Positions 36,581-48,623 of a DNA stretch of 64,000 nt are shown piece by piece. The stretch spans positions 8,506,854 through 8,570,853 of the forward strand of contig OZ005689.1 of the NCBI GenBank assembly GCA_963930775.1, read 5' to 3'. Source of the DNA: Cliona cf. orientalis (lineage: Eukaryota; Porifera; Demospongiae; Clionaida; Clionaidae). The translations under genes and the position numbers were made by a program. Below the pieces are notes generated by a model. That model did not search any database. It was not told the origin of the DNA and worked only from the letters and a program-made list of their open reading frames with translations. Within the stretch, counting starts at the first letter, position 1. Every line of letters starts with the position of its first letter.

Positions 36581-37704
36581 GGATCATAATTATGAAAATA
36601 ATATCGTTCTTGCAATTATCAAGAACAAAGAACATCTTCAATTGACAAATTTTGGACAAAAAAATTAACAGTAATCGTTATCACTGTGCAATGACCATCT
36701 TTGTATAATAATAATTATGTCACAAAAAATCATAATAGTACTGCTGTGATGCTGTTCGCAAGCTGTTATAATTAGTTTCATAAGAAGTTCGATGAACAGT
36801 GTATCACATTTAGTTCAGATTGGGTTCAGGGGTGAGCCAAATTCCATATAAACATATTATTAAGGCAGTTGCATAATTATAGGGCATGTGTGATATCTTG
36901 GGGTGAAGGTGTAAGGCATAAGTACAATTTGCACCTTGAAGTGCGTGCAAACATATCTCAACAAGTTCGACTATTTTGGGATGCAGTACAAGCTCATTAA
37001 AATAATATTTCATTATACCATTATCTGCTAACTCAACTAATGATAACAATGTGCTAACAGTTGTTAACACTAAAGCACCACTACTAACCTCAAAGTCCTA
37101 GCTATTTCTCTTAAAATGTCTATTTTTTATCAACAGGAAATAATTATAATTACGCTAATATTGTAAGTTTTTGTTGTATATGTGTTCCAACAGACATAAT
37201 AATATTATTATGACCGTAAGTATATCGAGTGAGCAAGTAGAAGGACAAAGTACATAATAATAGATAATAATTATTATCATAAGGTAAGAGATCATTAATA
37301 ATCTAATTAATAGCAGGTGTGTATTTATTTCTGTAGTGCTGAGCTTGCTTCACTATGAATAACAGCCAAGGTCATTATGAATAATAGTAGTGTTTACAAT
37401 GTAATGAGTATAATTGAAGGGCTCAGAACCAACCCACAAATGTTGAGTTAGCCCCCTTAATATTTATGCCATTGTTTAAAATGCATTTCATGAGCAACAG
37501 AAAATTCATATTTTTTTTAATTTGAGCTATTTGGTAGAGTGGGGTATTTGGTTTTTAGTCCATTTTAGAGTTTTTTAGATAATTTCCTGTATTCAATTTG
37601 AGGTTAGGCCCATCTGGTTCTCAACCCTTCAATTAGGTATGTATAGTAACATCGATCCTATTACTTCTTCTTTGATTATCAGCAACTGATACAGATTGGC
37701 AGAT
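36581..37704. other. Intergenic between receptor and GPCR
   Basis: AT-rich, no exon supported. The 5' flank of the GPCR has no recognisable TATA box. A possible splice acceptor (attatcag, about 37682) leaves room for a 5' UTR exon. Confidence 0.45.
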
Positions 37705-38838
37705 ATGGAAGGATCCGGTTCAGATGCTATTTACAATGCTATTGCCCTTCAAACTTCGAGCGAAATGACTAGCAGTCACATAACATCAACACACAATGCC
37801 ACAGATGTTCAGTTGACTTGTGAACAAATTGCAGGGCAGTATGGAGAACCACTACCGATACCAACAAACGTAGAGACAGCGCTAAGGTACATGCAAGCGT
37901 TTTACTACATTATTATGTTTGTGGTTGGAGTTATGATCAACATCTTTGTGGTCGTGCTTTCTCTGTGCTTCAAAAAGCTGCAGAATGTCACGTTTCTCCT
38001 AGGTCTTCAGGTGTGCGTTGGTGATATGATCAACGCTATAATAACTCTCCCTACTTCTACAGCAAATGCCATCGCCAATTGCTTTGTGTTACCTAGTTTG
38101 TGCTCGGTATTTGGTTTTGCTCACTTCTCTCTCAGTCTTGCAAGAATCTATCTCATGTTTGTATTGGTTTTAGATCGCTTTTGCAATGTCTTTATGCCAT
38201 TTTGGTACCAACGTCGTAGGAATAAAATGGTCCTATGTCTCTCCCTCGGAGCGTGGTTGCTTGCCTTTGTTATTGGTTTAATTCCAATAAAGGGTATTCT
38301 AGACTGCTACTCAGTTGTGCGCACAGGCTGGGTCTATTACCCACATCAGGGATGCAAATTCCCAGGAATGTGCTTAGCATTCACTTGGACCGCTCTTCTT
38401 CTGACTAATTTCAGCAGTGTAGTGTCTATAGTATTGTATTTTATTCTCTTCTGTAAGGCAAAGAAACTAAGAAACCAAGTGGGCATAGCTCCCCAGCCTG
38501 ATCTACTTGCCGAGGAAGAGAGATCAGCTATTATACATATATCAAAGAGGGAACGGAAAGCAAATGTTACGTTACTTTTACTCTTTCTTGCCTTGATTGG
38601 GATCACACTTCCTCCAGTGATTATTTCATTCATTAGTAAAGTAATCATTGGCCAGGCTAATCTACCCACAGTGTATGCTGTTGTAGACATATTAACTGGT
38701 TCTTTAATGTTTCCCCTTGTAACACTTATAGACCCCCTCGTTATCATGAGAAATGAGGATTTTGCAGAGGTGATCAAGACAGTGCTCAACAATTTGGCTA
38801 AATCCTGTAATCGGGAAGGAATTCGAAACACTCAATGA
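37705..38838 (+). CDS. Rhodopsin-like (class A) GPCR, intronless
   Basis: Single exon, 377 residues from ATG 37705. The N-terminus is about 50 residues, acidic and Ser/Thr-rich with an N-glycosylation site and no signal peptide, as usual for this class. Seven hydrophobic segments are visible. TM1 has GVMIN (Asn 1.50). TM2 has LQVCVGD (Asp 2.50). TM3 starts after a Cys (SLCS) and ends in D-R-F, a variant of DRY. ECL2 contains Cys residues for the usual disulfide. TM6 has ITLPP with Pro. TM7 ends in D-P-L-V-I, where NPxxY is expected, so the Tyr is absent. A basic third loop (KKLRN, KRERK) and a short tail follow. The ligand cannot be read from sequence. The DRF and DPxxI changes may alter activation. 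Confidence 0.9.
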   Translation: MEGSGSDAIYNAIALQTSSEMTSSHITSTHNATDVQLTCEQIAGQYGEPLPIPTNVETALRYMQAFYYIIMFVVGVMINIFVVVLSLCFKKLQNVTFLLGLQVCVGDMINAIITLPTSTANAIANCFVLPSLCSVFGFAHFSLSLARIYLMFVLVLDRFCNVFMPFWYQRRRNKMVLCLSLGAWLLAFVIGLIPIKGILDCYSVVRTGWVYYPHQGCKFPGMCLAFTWTALLLTNFSSVVSIVLYFILFCKAKKLRNQVGIAPQPDLLAEEERSAIIHISKRERKANVTLLLLFLALIGITLPPVIISFISKVIIGQANLPTVYAVVDILTGSLMFPLVTLIDPLVIMRNEDFAEVIKTVLNNLAKSCNREGIRNTQ

Positions 38839-39317
38839 AGGAGTGCAATCAGTAATACGCTACAAAGCTATTATATCAATAATGTTATTATTAATCTTTG
38901 TAGTACCTTGAAGTAAATGTATAAGCTTATGACATAAGTTATTGGTGGTATATACGACGGCCATTAGCTAATGAATTCTGTTACTGATCAATGCTTGAAG
39001 CAGAAGTGTTAGTGCATATTATGCCTGCAACTTCATGATCACCATTCACTAGTATCACAGTAATTATTATAATTTTGTCAACAGCAACTGATAATAGGAT
39101 AAAAGAGCTTCATGATCATAATAATAATATTATTACTATAGCTGTTGTAATTTTGCTTAAGCAACATAACTGTTCCTACTACTGACAATGTTCCAGTAAG
39201 ATAAGATAATATGTATGTGAAAATTTTCGTGGATAAGAATTTCTCCTCGCCCAGCTACCTTCATAGTGCAGAAGGTGATTTTGGTGTCACCAATGCGGTA
39301 AAGGTCGTCATATCTAC

Positions 39318-39518
39318 TACCGTATAGCGGGAAACTTTCGAGGGAGAAAACTTTCACGAATTTCCGCCATCCGCGAAAGTTTTCTCCACGAAATTCTAGG
39401 CATGTCACACTCATTATGCGGCCAGTTTTAACATTCCGCGAAAATTTTCTCCGCGAAATGCTCCTTTCCTACCGATCCGCGAAAGTTTTCTCCCTCGAAA
39501 AATTCCCGCTATACGGTA
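39318..39518. mobile_element. MITE with TACCGTATAGCGGG termini
   Basis: Left TACCGTATAGCGGGAAACTT and right CCCGCTATACGGTA. The interior is dominated by several copies of a CGCGAAAGTTTTCTCC word in both orientations. About 200 bp, non-coding. Confidence 0.85.
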
Positions 39519-39774
39519 TTCGTCCCCCAGACCCCACCCCAAAAGCAGGGGTCTGGCAGGTCCAGGCCCATTTTCGCCCGATGACCTTTACCCACCCTGT
39601 CCAAGGGTTCAGCAAAGGTCAAATTTAATGAAATTTTGTCTGCCAATCAGATTTAGCTTTCGAAATTCATGCAATCAAATATTTATGCATGGGTGTAGAG
39701 TATGCAGTTGGTCACACCCCATGCATGTTTTGTGCATGGCAACCAGGCTAGGCTAGGCACACACCTGCTCAGTG

Positions 39775-40147
39775 TAGTCTCGTCCCCAGACCCTCCAGTG
39801 CGCGAGAAGAGAGAGGGAGGGTCTGGAACATAACCCCGGGCGGAAGTGTCCCGAAGGAATGTTGCGCACAAGTAATCATGACGCGTAATCTGGCTTTTGT
39901 GGTTTCGCGCGCGTACAAAGAATGCAAATTACGTAGCATCTTACTGAAGTGCGCACGCGCACGAGCAGTGCATACAGCACGTTTGGGCACGTTTTGCCGT
40001 CCATTCGAGTATAGTGGTTTAACACCCTGTATTGTGACCAATCAACACCTGTCGCGGAATTTCTGCCTTCGGGACACTTCCGCCCAGGGTTATGTTCCAG
40101 ACCCTCCCTCTCTCTTCTCGCGCACTGAGGGTCTGGGGACGAGACTA
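39775..40147. mobile_element. Mutator-like TIR element with 9-bp target duplication
   Basis: Long inverted ends of about 85 bp, both starting TAGTCTCGTCCCCAGACCCT and continuing through a GAGAGAGGGAGGGTCTGG block to the GGGCGGAAGTGTCCCGAAGG word. The element is flanked by an exact 9-bp duplication TGCTCAGTG (39766-39774 and 40148-40156). Long TIRs with 9-bp duplication fit Mutator-like elements. The 200-bp core is non-coding and rich in CGCG. Confidence 0.85.
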
Positions 40148-40156
40148 TGCTCAGTG

Positions 40157-42692
40157 CATGCATCCATTATCTAACACCTATTATAATGTAATACATGACT
40201 GTCCAGTATTATTAAGCACCACTCTTATAACAATAATAAGTATAGGACGGCAACAGCAAAGTTATGTATGAGGACAGGTTTTTCTGTTTTGGAGCTTACT
40301 TGCAAACGTAATGGCATCAGACTAGCCAAGCATGCACGCATGCACTCGCATGGCTTCACTAAATTAATTGCATTCCAATACTGACCTTTGTGGGTAGAGT
40401 GGGTAATGGTCGTCGACCTGGCCGGCAGCTGAAAGCAGATCCTAAACCCTGAACCTGGTGATCATAAATGTGCACAGATATGTAGGGGGGCCAACTTATA
40501 CTGAAATAATATGGCTGTAAGTCAGTAAAATGAATACATTGGAACTAGTCCACAGAATTTTCTTGCACCCCTCTATATGATATCATAGCTAGAAAGTTAT
40601 AGCTAGGTAACAGAAGAACGGTTCAGTTGAACACTTTGATTAACATATGTAACACCAGTATGGATCTGCATTTTCCATAGGTGGTGGGTTGACAATGTTC
40701 ATAACACCGTATTAGATTTAGAGCTGTATTTATTCATCTCCTGTGTTGCATCCAAGCACCAACTGAAGCCTAGGCTACTGATGTATACATACCCACTCTG
40801 TGTGCATGCACATGATTATGCTAACACACAAGTGATACTACCCAAACATGAGATTAGAGTAACCAGATGAGATAGTGCTATCTAGATCTACTGCACTATC
40901 ATTCTCATGTGACCATGACTGGGGAACAGCTGTTAATGGTTTGAGCACAAACCAATGCCAAACACAGACTCTGAGGTGGCTCTGCCGTTTCTTCAGTGGT
41001 CAGGTCAGCCAAATCTTTTATCAAAGTATATATAGTAGGCACAAACATCGAATGCACGGCCCAAAAGTGTTCTGGATATATGGCCGGTGCATCAGAGCTG
41101 CCCCTGGAACACTTTCCTTATAATGGCTGCATTAGCTAGATCCCATTGGACCTCCATAATTGCCGTCATCCGAACGCTATCGGGGAATGAAGTTTGGTCA
41201 TTGTATATTTATAGAGGAGTGACCTAATATCTCAGGGGTTTGTCCTAATGGTGGTATAGTTTGAAAACACTGGGAGTTTGCTCACTCACAGCCGAACGTT
41301 AATTATGAGAGGTGTTCCATATTATAATACCGGGTAAGTGGTATCTAACACCAATAGTCTCCTTATTGTTTTTGGAATCCATGCATGGCTAGTAGGTTAT
41401 TCTTCTTCTTGAACCGTGTGCATTAATTACTGATTTCAGTAACTTGTAGTCTTGTACACTTAAGTAGCTTTAACAGGGATAAGGCGACAACCTGATTGTT
41501 GTTCACTGATTGTGTTTAAGATTATCAAACCCATTGACGGTTGTTCCCCTCCCTAATCATGTTTACATGAGAACTGTAAACACATTAACTATGTCGGGTC
41601 ACTGGAAATGGATTATGTGGCTTGACATAAGTGATGTCAAGGTTAGTATTAATTTGGTTGAGTGTATGTATGCATATTACTATTGAAATTGAAATTGAAA
41701 ATATTAAGCTTAGCCTATAACAAACTATATTATAGCTCATCATACCTTTGGCGTCAAAGTAGACTATGAGTATGGATAATAATTATTATGTAAATGTCCA
41801 CAGTATAAGCAAGCATAATAAATGTTATTCAATGGCCCGAATGTATATAGCGAGATTCATTTGGATATTTGGAACTTAACAGTTTTTTATGATATACTGC
41901 CTGTAGTCGTGTGTACACATTGATTTACAGTATTACAACTGCTTATTATATATTATTATACAATGCCATCGTGTATTGCACGTCTGCATGCATTACATGC
42001 AAAACATAGATGTATGTACTTGAATTGGTTAGGATAAGCATTATCATAAAACGGTCTACTGAAACTATTACCATGCACTAAAGTGTGAATGAGGTACATT
42101 AACTGTCAGACTGACAATGTCAGAAATTAAAGTGAACTACATGCATACTATGTCGTGTGCATAATCATTATAGCAGTATGTATGCAAGACAGTGAGCCTC
42201 GTTCAATTCCCAGGCCACTCCCATGTTTTCAAATGTTGCAAGCCTGGGAATGAGGCTATGCAAACATCATAATCATGTGTGATAATTATTATAAGACCAT
42301 TGATGGATATCCATTTAGTGCATGGGCTACCATGCAAGTAATTGCATGTGGCATGCACGTTACAGTACTATAGTAGTAGATACCCATTGTGATAGCATGT
42401 AGGATATAGCCGTCATGCAATAAGTAGATAATAGGTGTTGTCATAATAGTAATGTTATCTATTATTCCCGAAAACAGTGTTATTGCATTAAAATTAAATT
42501 TTGATTATGATTATGTCCCAAAACTCCACTTAGTACATGTCACTTTCAAAACAGATATTATTTAAATTAAACAACCATCACAAAAAGACATGATCGACTT
42601 GCTATATGATACAATAATTATTAGTTACTAGTTGGCACCACACATGGTATAGCTAGCCCATTGAATATCTTTTTCACACTCTATTCCTAAAA
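40157..42692. other. Intergenic, no gene; one small palindrome
   Basis: No exon supported. A small foldback lies at 42194-42257 (arms AGCCTCGTTC..TTCCCAGGC and GCCTGGGAATGAGGCT, with a spacer of about 25 bases). Confidence 0.5.
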
Positions 42693-44510
42693 TTAAAATG
42701 CATACCTGCCTATAAAATAGACAATTGGTAAGCATCCAAACAGAATAATAAAGGTTGAAATAAAACCAAACTTAATGTAGTTCCAGAAAGTGAGTTTATA
42801 CTCGGCTGGAGGCTTCAAGGCTTTCTCTGCTACGATAAGATTAGCTATGCTACCGATGAGAGTGAAATTCCCAGCAATGGTTGAGATCCAGGCTAACAAA
42901 AGACCAGGCAAAGGACCTTCACAAGGATTTTCGCCACAGAAATCATTGATACGACCTACGATTAAGATAGTGAGAGGTACGTTGGAGAACAAATTCGAGC
43001 CAACGATCACAACGACAGTGAAAAGAAGAACTCCTTCGATTGTGTGCAGGTTCATCAAGTGTGCGAGCTCATTGAGTGCCTTCGTAATGTAGCAAGTGTT
43101 TTGGAAGCCTTCAAGCCAAACAAAGAGACCCATGAATAATAGAATTACAGTCCAATCGATATTCTGCAACACATCGTGAGCATATGTCTTACTGAGGGTG
43201 GTATCAACGACCATTGTCAAGATAGCGGCACCAAGTGGGACTAGACCAAGATTGAATTCAGCACGTACTGCTGGGGGAGGGGGGATAGCAAGCAGTACAA
43301 TCACAAGGAGTGTAATGAAACCAAGCCAAATAAGGAAAATGCGTTCCCTCCATGTGCGCTCTTTCCAGCCTTTTTTCTTCACTTTATCAGTAGATTTTGC
43401 ATCACCTGATACACTCCTTTCCAATTCCTTAGGCTCATCGGCTGCAGAAGTATTGTTACGCCTGCGAGAACTTTTTGATAAACTTTCCGCTATCGCCCTA
43501 CGTTCAACGGAAATGCTGACCTGCTTATTTGCATTTCTGTCTGCCGCTGAATAACTTTGAGTAAAGTCATTCTTTTCCGAGGATATAGACACTGTATCGA
43601 AATCTCGTTGTGAGTCTAAACAATATTCAATACTCCGATCTTCATTATTTATGCAACTAGAATTCAGTCTGATGCTAAGGCTAGTCGAGATAGAACCTGG
43701 GCTGGTAGTATCTGCAGCACTGATCTTTGGAATTTCATCAGTACTGGCATATGTGACATTAAGATTTGGAGGTTCACGTTTTTTGCGACGGCACGGTATC
43801 TCATAATTAAAGAGAGTGCATGAAAAGAATAAATAGAGCAGGCCTATGTTGATGATTGTCCCTATAAGAGCAGCTGGCAGCAATGCCACTAAAAACTGTA
43901 GAAGTGTGACTTCTGCTGATGAGGCAATGAAAGCATTTTGGGGATTACCAAAGACGGTTGCAGCACTTCCAATATTAGCACTGGTTGCTATTCCTAGACA
44001 TAGCGGTAAAAGCTCTTTACGTTCTCTATTTTGCTTAATGAATTGCCGCAGCAATAAGGGAGTAATGACCAAACAAGTTGCATCGTTAGTAATCATCGCG
44101 GAGAGAAAAGCCGACAAAAGGCAAACTTTCCAAAGGATGTTTTTGAAAGATCTGTTAGCCTTTCCAAAGAACAGTAGTCCAATATGATGCAATATTCCTT
44201 CCCGATCATAGTAAAAGGACAGCATCATCATGCCAACAAGCAAGAAAACAGTTTGTAAGTTTCCCTTTGTACCTTGAATTTCATACACATCACTTTGAGT
44301 AACCACGTGAAAAACAACCATCAGTAATGCACCTACCAGAGCAGCAGCTGGTCTGCCAATGGGGAAATACTTGATATCCATCACGATAAATGGCCACACA
44401 ATGACAAATATGACTGTACCCAGTACCTGCACGTATATCGGAGCATCTTCTAGATCACAGCGAGACAGGTCAGTACTCACGTTCAGGCATCTTTCATTAA
44501 ACTGATCCAT
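42693..44510 (-). CDS. ArsB/CitMHS-type ion transporter, intronless
   Basis: Single exon of 605 residues, ATG at 44510-44508, TAA at 42695-42693. It is a polytopic membrane protein of the ion transporter superfamily containing ArsB, NhaD, the P protein and SLC13 relatives. It has two related halves separated by a Ser/Arg-rich cytoplasmic loop of about 150 residues. Half 1 has TNDATCLVITPLLL and SANIGSAATVFGNPQNAFI. Half 2 has the matching SNLFSNVPLTILI and AGNFTLIGSIANLIVAEKA. These paired N-x-x-x-x-P and G-N-x-Q-N or G-S-x-A-N motifs form the substrate site in the family. The substrate (arsenite, Na+/H+, dicarboxylate or other anion) cannot be assigned from sequence. The loop has many Ser and KKR patches, so phosphoregulation is possible. 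It has no introns and is unrelated to the Ig neighbours. Confidence 0.88.
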   Translation of the reverse strand: MDQFNERCLNVSTDLSRCDLEDAPIYVQVLGTVIFVIVWPFIVMDIKYFPIGRPAAALVGALLMVVFHVVTQSDVYEIQGTKGNLQTVFLLVGMMMLSFYYDREGILHHIGLLFFGKANRSFKNILWKVCLLSAFLSAMITNDATCLVITPLLLRQFIKQNRERKELLPLCLGIATSANIGSAATVFGNPQNAFIASSAEVTLLQFLVALLPAALIGTIINIGLLYLFFSCTLFNYEIPCRRKKREPPNLNVTYASTDEIPKISAADTTSPGSISTSLSIRLNSSCINNEDRSIEYCLDSQRDFDTVSISSEKNDFTQSYSAADRNANKQVSISVERRAIAESLSKSSRRRNNTSAADEPKELERSVSGDAKSTDKVKKKGWKERTWRERIFLIWLGFITLLVIVLLAIPPPPAVRAEFNLGLVPLGAAILTMVVDTTLSKTYAHDVLQNIDWTVILLFMGLFVWLEGFQNTCYITKALNELAHLMNLHTIEGVLLFTVVVIVGSNLFSNVPLTILIVGRINDFCGENPCEGPLPGLLLAWISTIAGNFTLIGSIANLIVAEKALKPPAEYKLTFWNYIKFGFISTFIILFGCLPIVYFIGRYAF

Positions 44511-45464
44511 GTTTATCGAGTGATGTATCCTGATTTGAACCCGATACGTTTCTTCGAGAATATATAGGTCACCGAGACTCCTTATTAACGACGTTCATCG
44601 ATGCACAGCTAGCTGACTATGACCGTGACTTACAAGTACCGGAACCTGTGTTTTTGACGACCATTTCCTTACAAAACAGGTTGTGGCCAAGTTAGTTTAG
44701 GGGATCAATGTGGTCATGGCTAGGCTGTCTTTGGTAGTTTACTCATCAACTTTACTACTACAGTTTAGATATAAAAAGTTGATAGCTATTAATTGAAACA
44801 CAGCTAGTAGCGATACACGCATCATAAGCAGCAAGAGTATAGCTAGATCATAGATAATTGAGACTGCATAACCACAATCTTAATTATCTATGGCTAGATA
44901 AGGCCTATCATAAGAGTATTGAATTGTATACTGCATGCGTTTTGGAAACTTGATGTCACAAGTTGTGTCTATAAATTAACTACTGATTGCTCTAAGCTTA
45001 TTTGCTGTAGAATAACATCACTACACCCCATGGAGGCTCCTGTTAAGTGACGAAGGTCACATCAGGTTCAAGACCTGAGTACCTCTGAACAGATTCCTCA
45101 GTATGCATGCAGCCAGTATGCAAGCACTATGATGCAAGCTAAAGCTCTCTTTGTCCATGCTTGCATGCATGAAGTGGCTTAAAATTTAATGTTGTTAGCT
45201 ATTATACTGGATGCTATGATCATAATAATATTATAATATTATTATATTATGTGCACTATAGCTATTAATATTATAATATTATCAGTACACCGGTACAAAA
45301 TAAAGTTATTTAGGATGATCGAACCCAAGGACCATAAGTTGATTGTTAGGCTATTATAATACAGCTACATGTATACGGCACATATTCTTTGTAAATACTA
45401 GTGACTTGGAGCTATAAACTGAGCTAGTTGTATACCTACATACCTATAGTCCAATTAAAAAGTT
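44511..45464. other. Intergenic, no gene seen
   Basis: Lies between the transporter 5' end and the 3' end of the next receptor. AT-rich with ATAATATT palindromes around 45210-45290. No exon supported. Confidence 0.5.
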
Positions 45465-47662
45465 TTACACAATCAATGAAAATCTTCTATGAATCTGCTT
45501 TATCATCAGTAGAGCAATAAGAAGCAGTAAGATAAAGATCACCACAGTCAAGCATAGTCCCATCGACAGTTCATAATAGAAAACCTCAGCATCTACATAG
45601 TAACATAAATGCTTTAATTATCACAATGATTAATTAATTACCTGAAGTTGGCACATGATCGGTACAATCAGTAAACACATTTTGCTGTTGAAACCTGGTA
45701 CCTGCATACAAATAAAAACAATAATTGAACTAGCTAACTGTGGTGAAACTCTAGACTATCTAGATATACCATGATTCAGAATACATTTACACCATTACTG
45801 TAACAGTAACAGTAAATGTACGTATAGTCCATCAGATGTACCTGAGTGGTAGTTACTACATAGCCAGTCCCCATAATCATCTGTAATGTGTTTTTAATAA
45901 TTATATCCTATGTGCTTCCCCAAATTACTTTATATCAACATCATTTGGACAATTCACATGATTGTCTTTTTTTTGAGTTCTTGATTGTGTTGATTATTAA
46001 ATTTTGTGAAAGTACATCATAATCATTGTTGCTGCTTACTGAAAGGCACTCCATGAGATTCAATCATCTGAGATTCTATCCAAACCTTCACTGTCACTGA
46101 GTATTCCTTGTCTCGCTCCAATCCCAATGTAATAGCATGACTGACAATCCCAGGACCAAGGTGAAGGTATGGTCCATTTATGGAATCATTGCTTTCGTCC
46201 ACTGTCTCATTGATAGCACTAGTACTTATTGAGTAATTCACCACTTGATGTTCACAGATAAACAAGGGCAACTATAATTAATTTTGTACACACATAATTT
46301 GTACGGTCATGTTAAGCAAATATTATTATGATGTCCATTTGCATCTTACATTAATGTTGATGTCCAGTATTGGGGTTACTTTGTTTGTGAACAGGACTGT
46401 TGTATTTATGTCAGCCACAGGGACAGCAACTTGTTGATCAGGTACACCACAAGCTAATTAATGTAATGTGAAGAATAAACATTATTGTTCACACCTTAGA
46501 TACAACAATAATAATCGTTTTGTTACGAGATCTAATTACGTTAAGTCTTGCATGAGGTGCATAGTCAAATACTCTTAGACTAGCACACGATTATTATTTT
46601 TATGGACTATGACTCAACTGCTTCAACATAATAATATTATTATTTTTAGCCTACTCTATAATATTATTATGATCACCCAAGATTCTTTATGCTGTGATAG
46701 TATTTGTAATAAAATCACTCACGTGAATGATATCTTCCTATAACACTGAATGGTGGTAACTCTACTTGATCTGGCCCTGCTGTGAAGATAGTGAACAAGA
46801 ACTCGGTACATGTGCACAAGTCGTGTGAGTATACATCCAGGTCAACCATCATTGATACTATGATGTCATCAAATGAGGCATTCACAGTAGTACGATGAAT
46901 AACCCTGTCTTCCTTTTGGTTTCTTACTATGATGCTAAAGTGTTCAATATGGTATCCAGGCCAGAGGAAGGGAGATGACCATTCCAGTAGGAATATTGTT
47001 GAATTTGGAGATATCATCTTAACTGAAGGGTTCAGTGCAAGAGGGGTTTCTGTAATGATATTATTCGTGAGTATGAGAAAATAATCAATTCAAAACTTAG
47101 AATAAAAGGAACCACTGCATGAATTCAGGTCACTAAATCTGAAAGATCGTGCTGCACCTAGCTACTAGTAATAGATACCTGAAGATATAATCAATATAGC
47201 CCGGTCACTTCTTCTGGGAAGGTTAATCCCATCTTGCACGATACAGTAAAATTCAGTACTATTAATACTGACTGAAGCAGTTATTGCCAGCTTGCTGTAG
47301 AATACATTGGTCGTAGTGTTATGGTGATCTTGAAAGATGAAGCCCTGGTCTTCATGTTGGTCTTGTTGATGATCGTGTGCAGTTGACGAGCCATTGATAA
47401 ACCAATAAAGTGAGCATGTCTGAGGACAGTGACGCACTTTGCACTCAAACACAGCTGTAGTTCCAATTGGAACTAGAAGAGATGAGGGATTTGTTTCAAT
47501 TTCAGGCACTACAGGAGTACATAAGATAGCTATGAATGATCCAATTTTTCTGCAACAATCTACTATTATCAATAATAAATTTTTGTTACCATGAATCCGA
47601 TTTGCATAGGTGCCCGCAGCACAAAGTACAACTGTTACAGTAAAAATCGGTATACACTTCAT
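45465..47662 (-). CDS. Ig-FN3-FN3-TM receptor, short tail (module 1)
   Basis: Seven exons in transcript order: 47662-47590 (signal, KCIPIFTVTVVLCAAGTYA), 47508-47179 (Ig), 47049-46723 (FN3), 46453-46350 plus 46271-46040 (second FN3, split by a phase-0 intron), 45701-45642 (linker), 45592-45465 (membrane and stop). They join to 417 residues. The Ig exon has FECKVRHC ... LYWFING ... FYCIV and extra Cys. FN3 exons show FLLEWSSP and VNYSIST. The membrane segment (LCLTVVIFILLLLIALLMI) is followed by only KQIHRRFSLIV and TAA, so no signalling motif is present. It is a close paralogue of the receptor at 52199 (about 83% identical in the Ig exon by eye), except that linker, membrane and tail exons differ completely. 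It faces the GPI gene at 47921. Confidence 0.85.
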
Positions 47663-47920
47663 ACTTCCCTTAGGGTGAAGTACTGTCGTGTTTGACTTTA
47701 GTAGCTAGCTGGACTAATACATGACATTATATAAGCGAATGCGTGAGGCGGAGTTAGCTTATCCGGATATGCGCATGCGCATTAATTTTATTCGTGTCGA
47801 GCAACGGGTCGAATTTTGGCAAAGATCGTCACGCGGGCGTACACAGCGCTACCTCAAAAATTGGGGGCGAGGCCAGTTATTTTTGTGTCTATTTTTTTTA
47901 TTAATGACAACTTAAAACTG
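47663..47920. promoter_or_regulatory. Shared divergent promoter of module 1
   Basis: Only 258 bp separate the two start codons. It contains a TATATAA-type sequence at 47727-47735, about 65 bases from the receptor ATG (minus strand), and a perfect NRF1-like palindrome TGCGCATGCGCA at 47770-47781. The words TTTGACTTTAGT (47691-47702), GAATGCGTG and AAAGATCGTCA (47820-47830) recur in the same order upstream of the paralogous receptor (54951-54962, near 55006, and 55078). They are conserved candidates for control elements. Confidence 0.55.
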
Positions 47921-48623
47921 ATGGTTCTGCAGGTGAAGAAATATTGGAAGGTGACTTCTGTGACTTCAGCACTATTCCTGCTACTTTCTTCTCACGGTAA
48001 GAACTTAGCTATAGCTAGCTACTTAGTCTTGTCACAGTAGCTATGAGGACTAATATTGGCCAGATCCTGATAGCTGCAAGGAAATAAAATTATAATCAAT
48101 TAAGTATTGCTTCTTTGCTACAGGATATTATTCTACAAATGATCCCTTTGTAGTTCATCCAACAAATCAAACAGCTCCGTTTGGGGAATCAGTCATCTTC
48201 GAATGTGTGATCTCAAGCTGTGACCACACTCTGACATTCCTTGCCAATGGCCAAAGTCTGGAGCACTTATCGGCAATGAATGTCTCTGACATTTACTACA
48301 GAGAAAGGGTAATATGCAATGAGCTTGATCAGCAAGTGGCAATGCTATCTGTCATCATTAATTATAAAACACTAGAAGAAGTGGAGTATGTCAACTGCAA
48401 TTTGACACTGTTTGAAGATGGAGATTTTCATGTTATTTCTAGTGATAAAGCTTACATTGACGATAATATTACATATCCTTGCCAATTGCCAACTGAGAAT
48501 GTAACTGATGATTTAGTAGTCTCTGAGTACTCCATTGATAATCCCTCATCAAACATAGGACACAGAGGGAAGCTATCAATATTAACTATGATAGCTTCCA
48601 TTCTATTATTAATTTCCTTATGA
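47921..48623 (+). CDS. GPI-anchored-type single-Ig protein (module 1)
   Basis: Two exons: 47921-47996 (ATG, signal peptide with VTSALFLLLSS) and 48124-48623, phase 1, 191 residues. The mature protein begins with PTNQTAPFGE, then an Ig-like domain (IFECVISSCDHTL ... YVNCNL) with four or more Cys and several N-glycosylation sites. The C-terminus is a hydrophobic run (LSILTMIASILLLISL) ending at the stop without basic residues, preceded by small residues: a GPI attachment signal. There is no cytoplasmic part. Paralogue of the gene at 56812 (about 60% identical). Transcribed away from the receptor at 47662, so the pair may be co-expressed. Confidence 0.83.

Noticed and set aside
43198..43554. Plus-strand 118-codon frame inside the transporter
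   Set aside because: It is the antisense of the well-supported minus-strand transporter gene.
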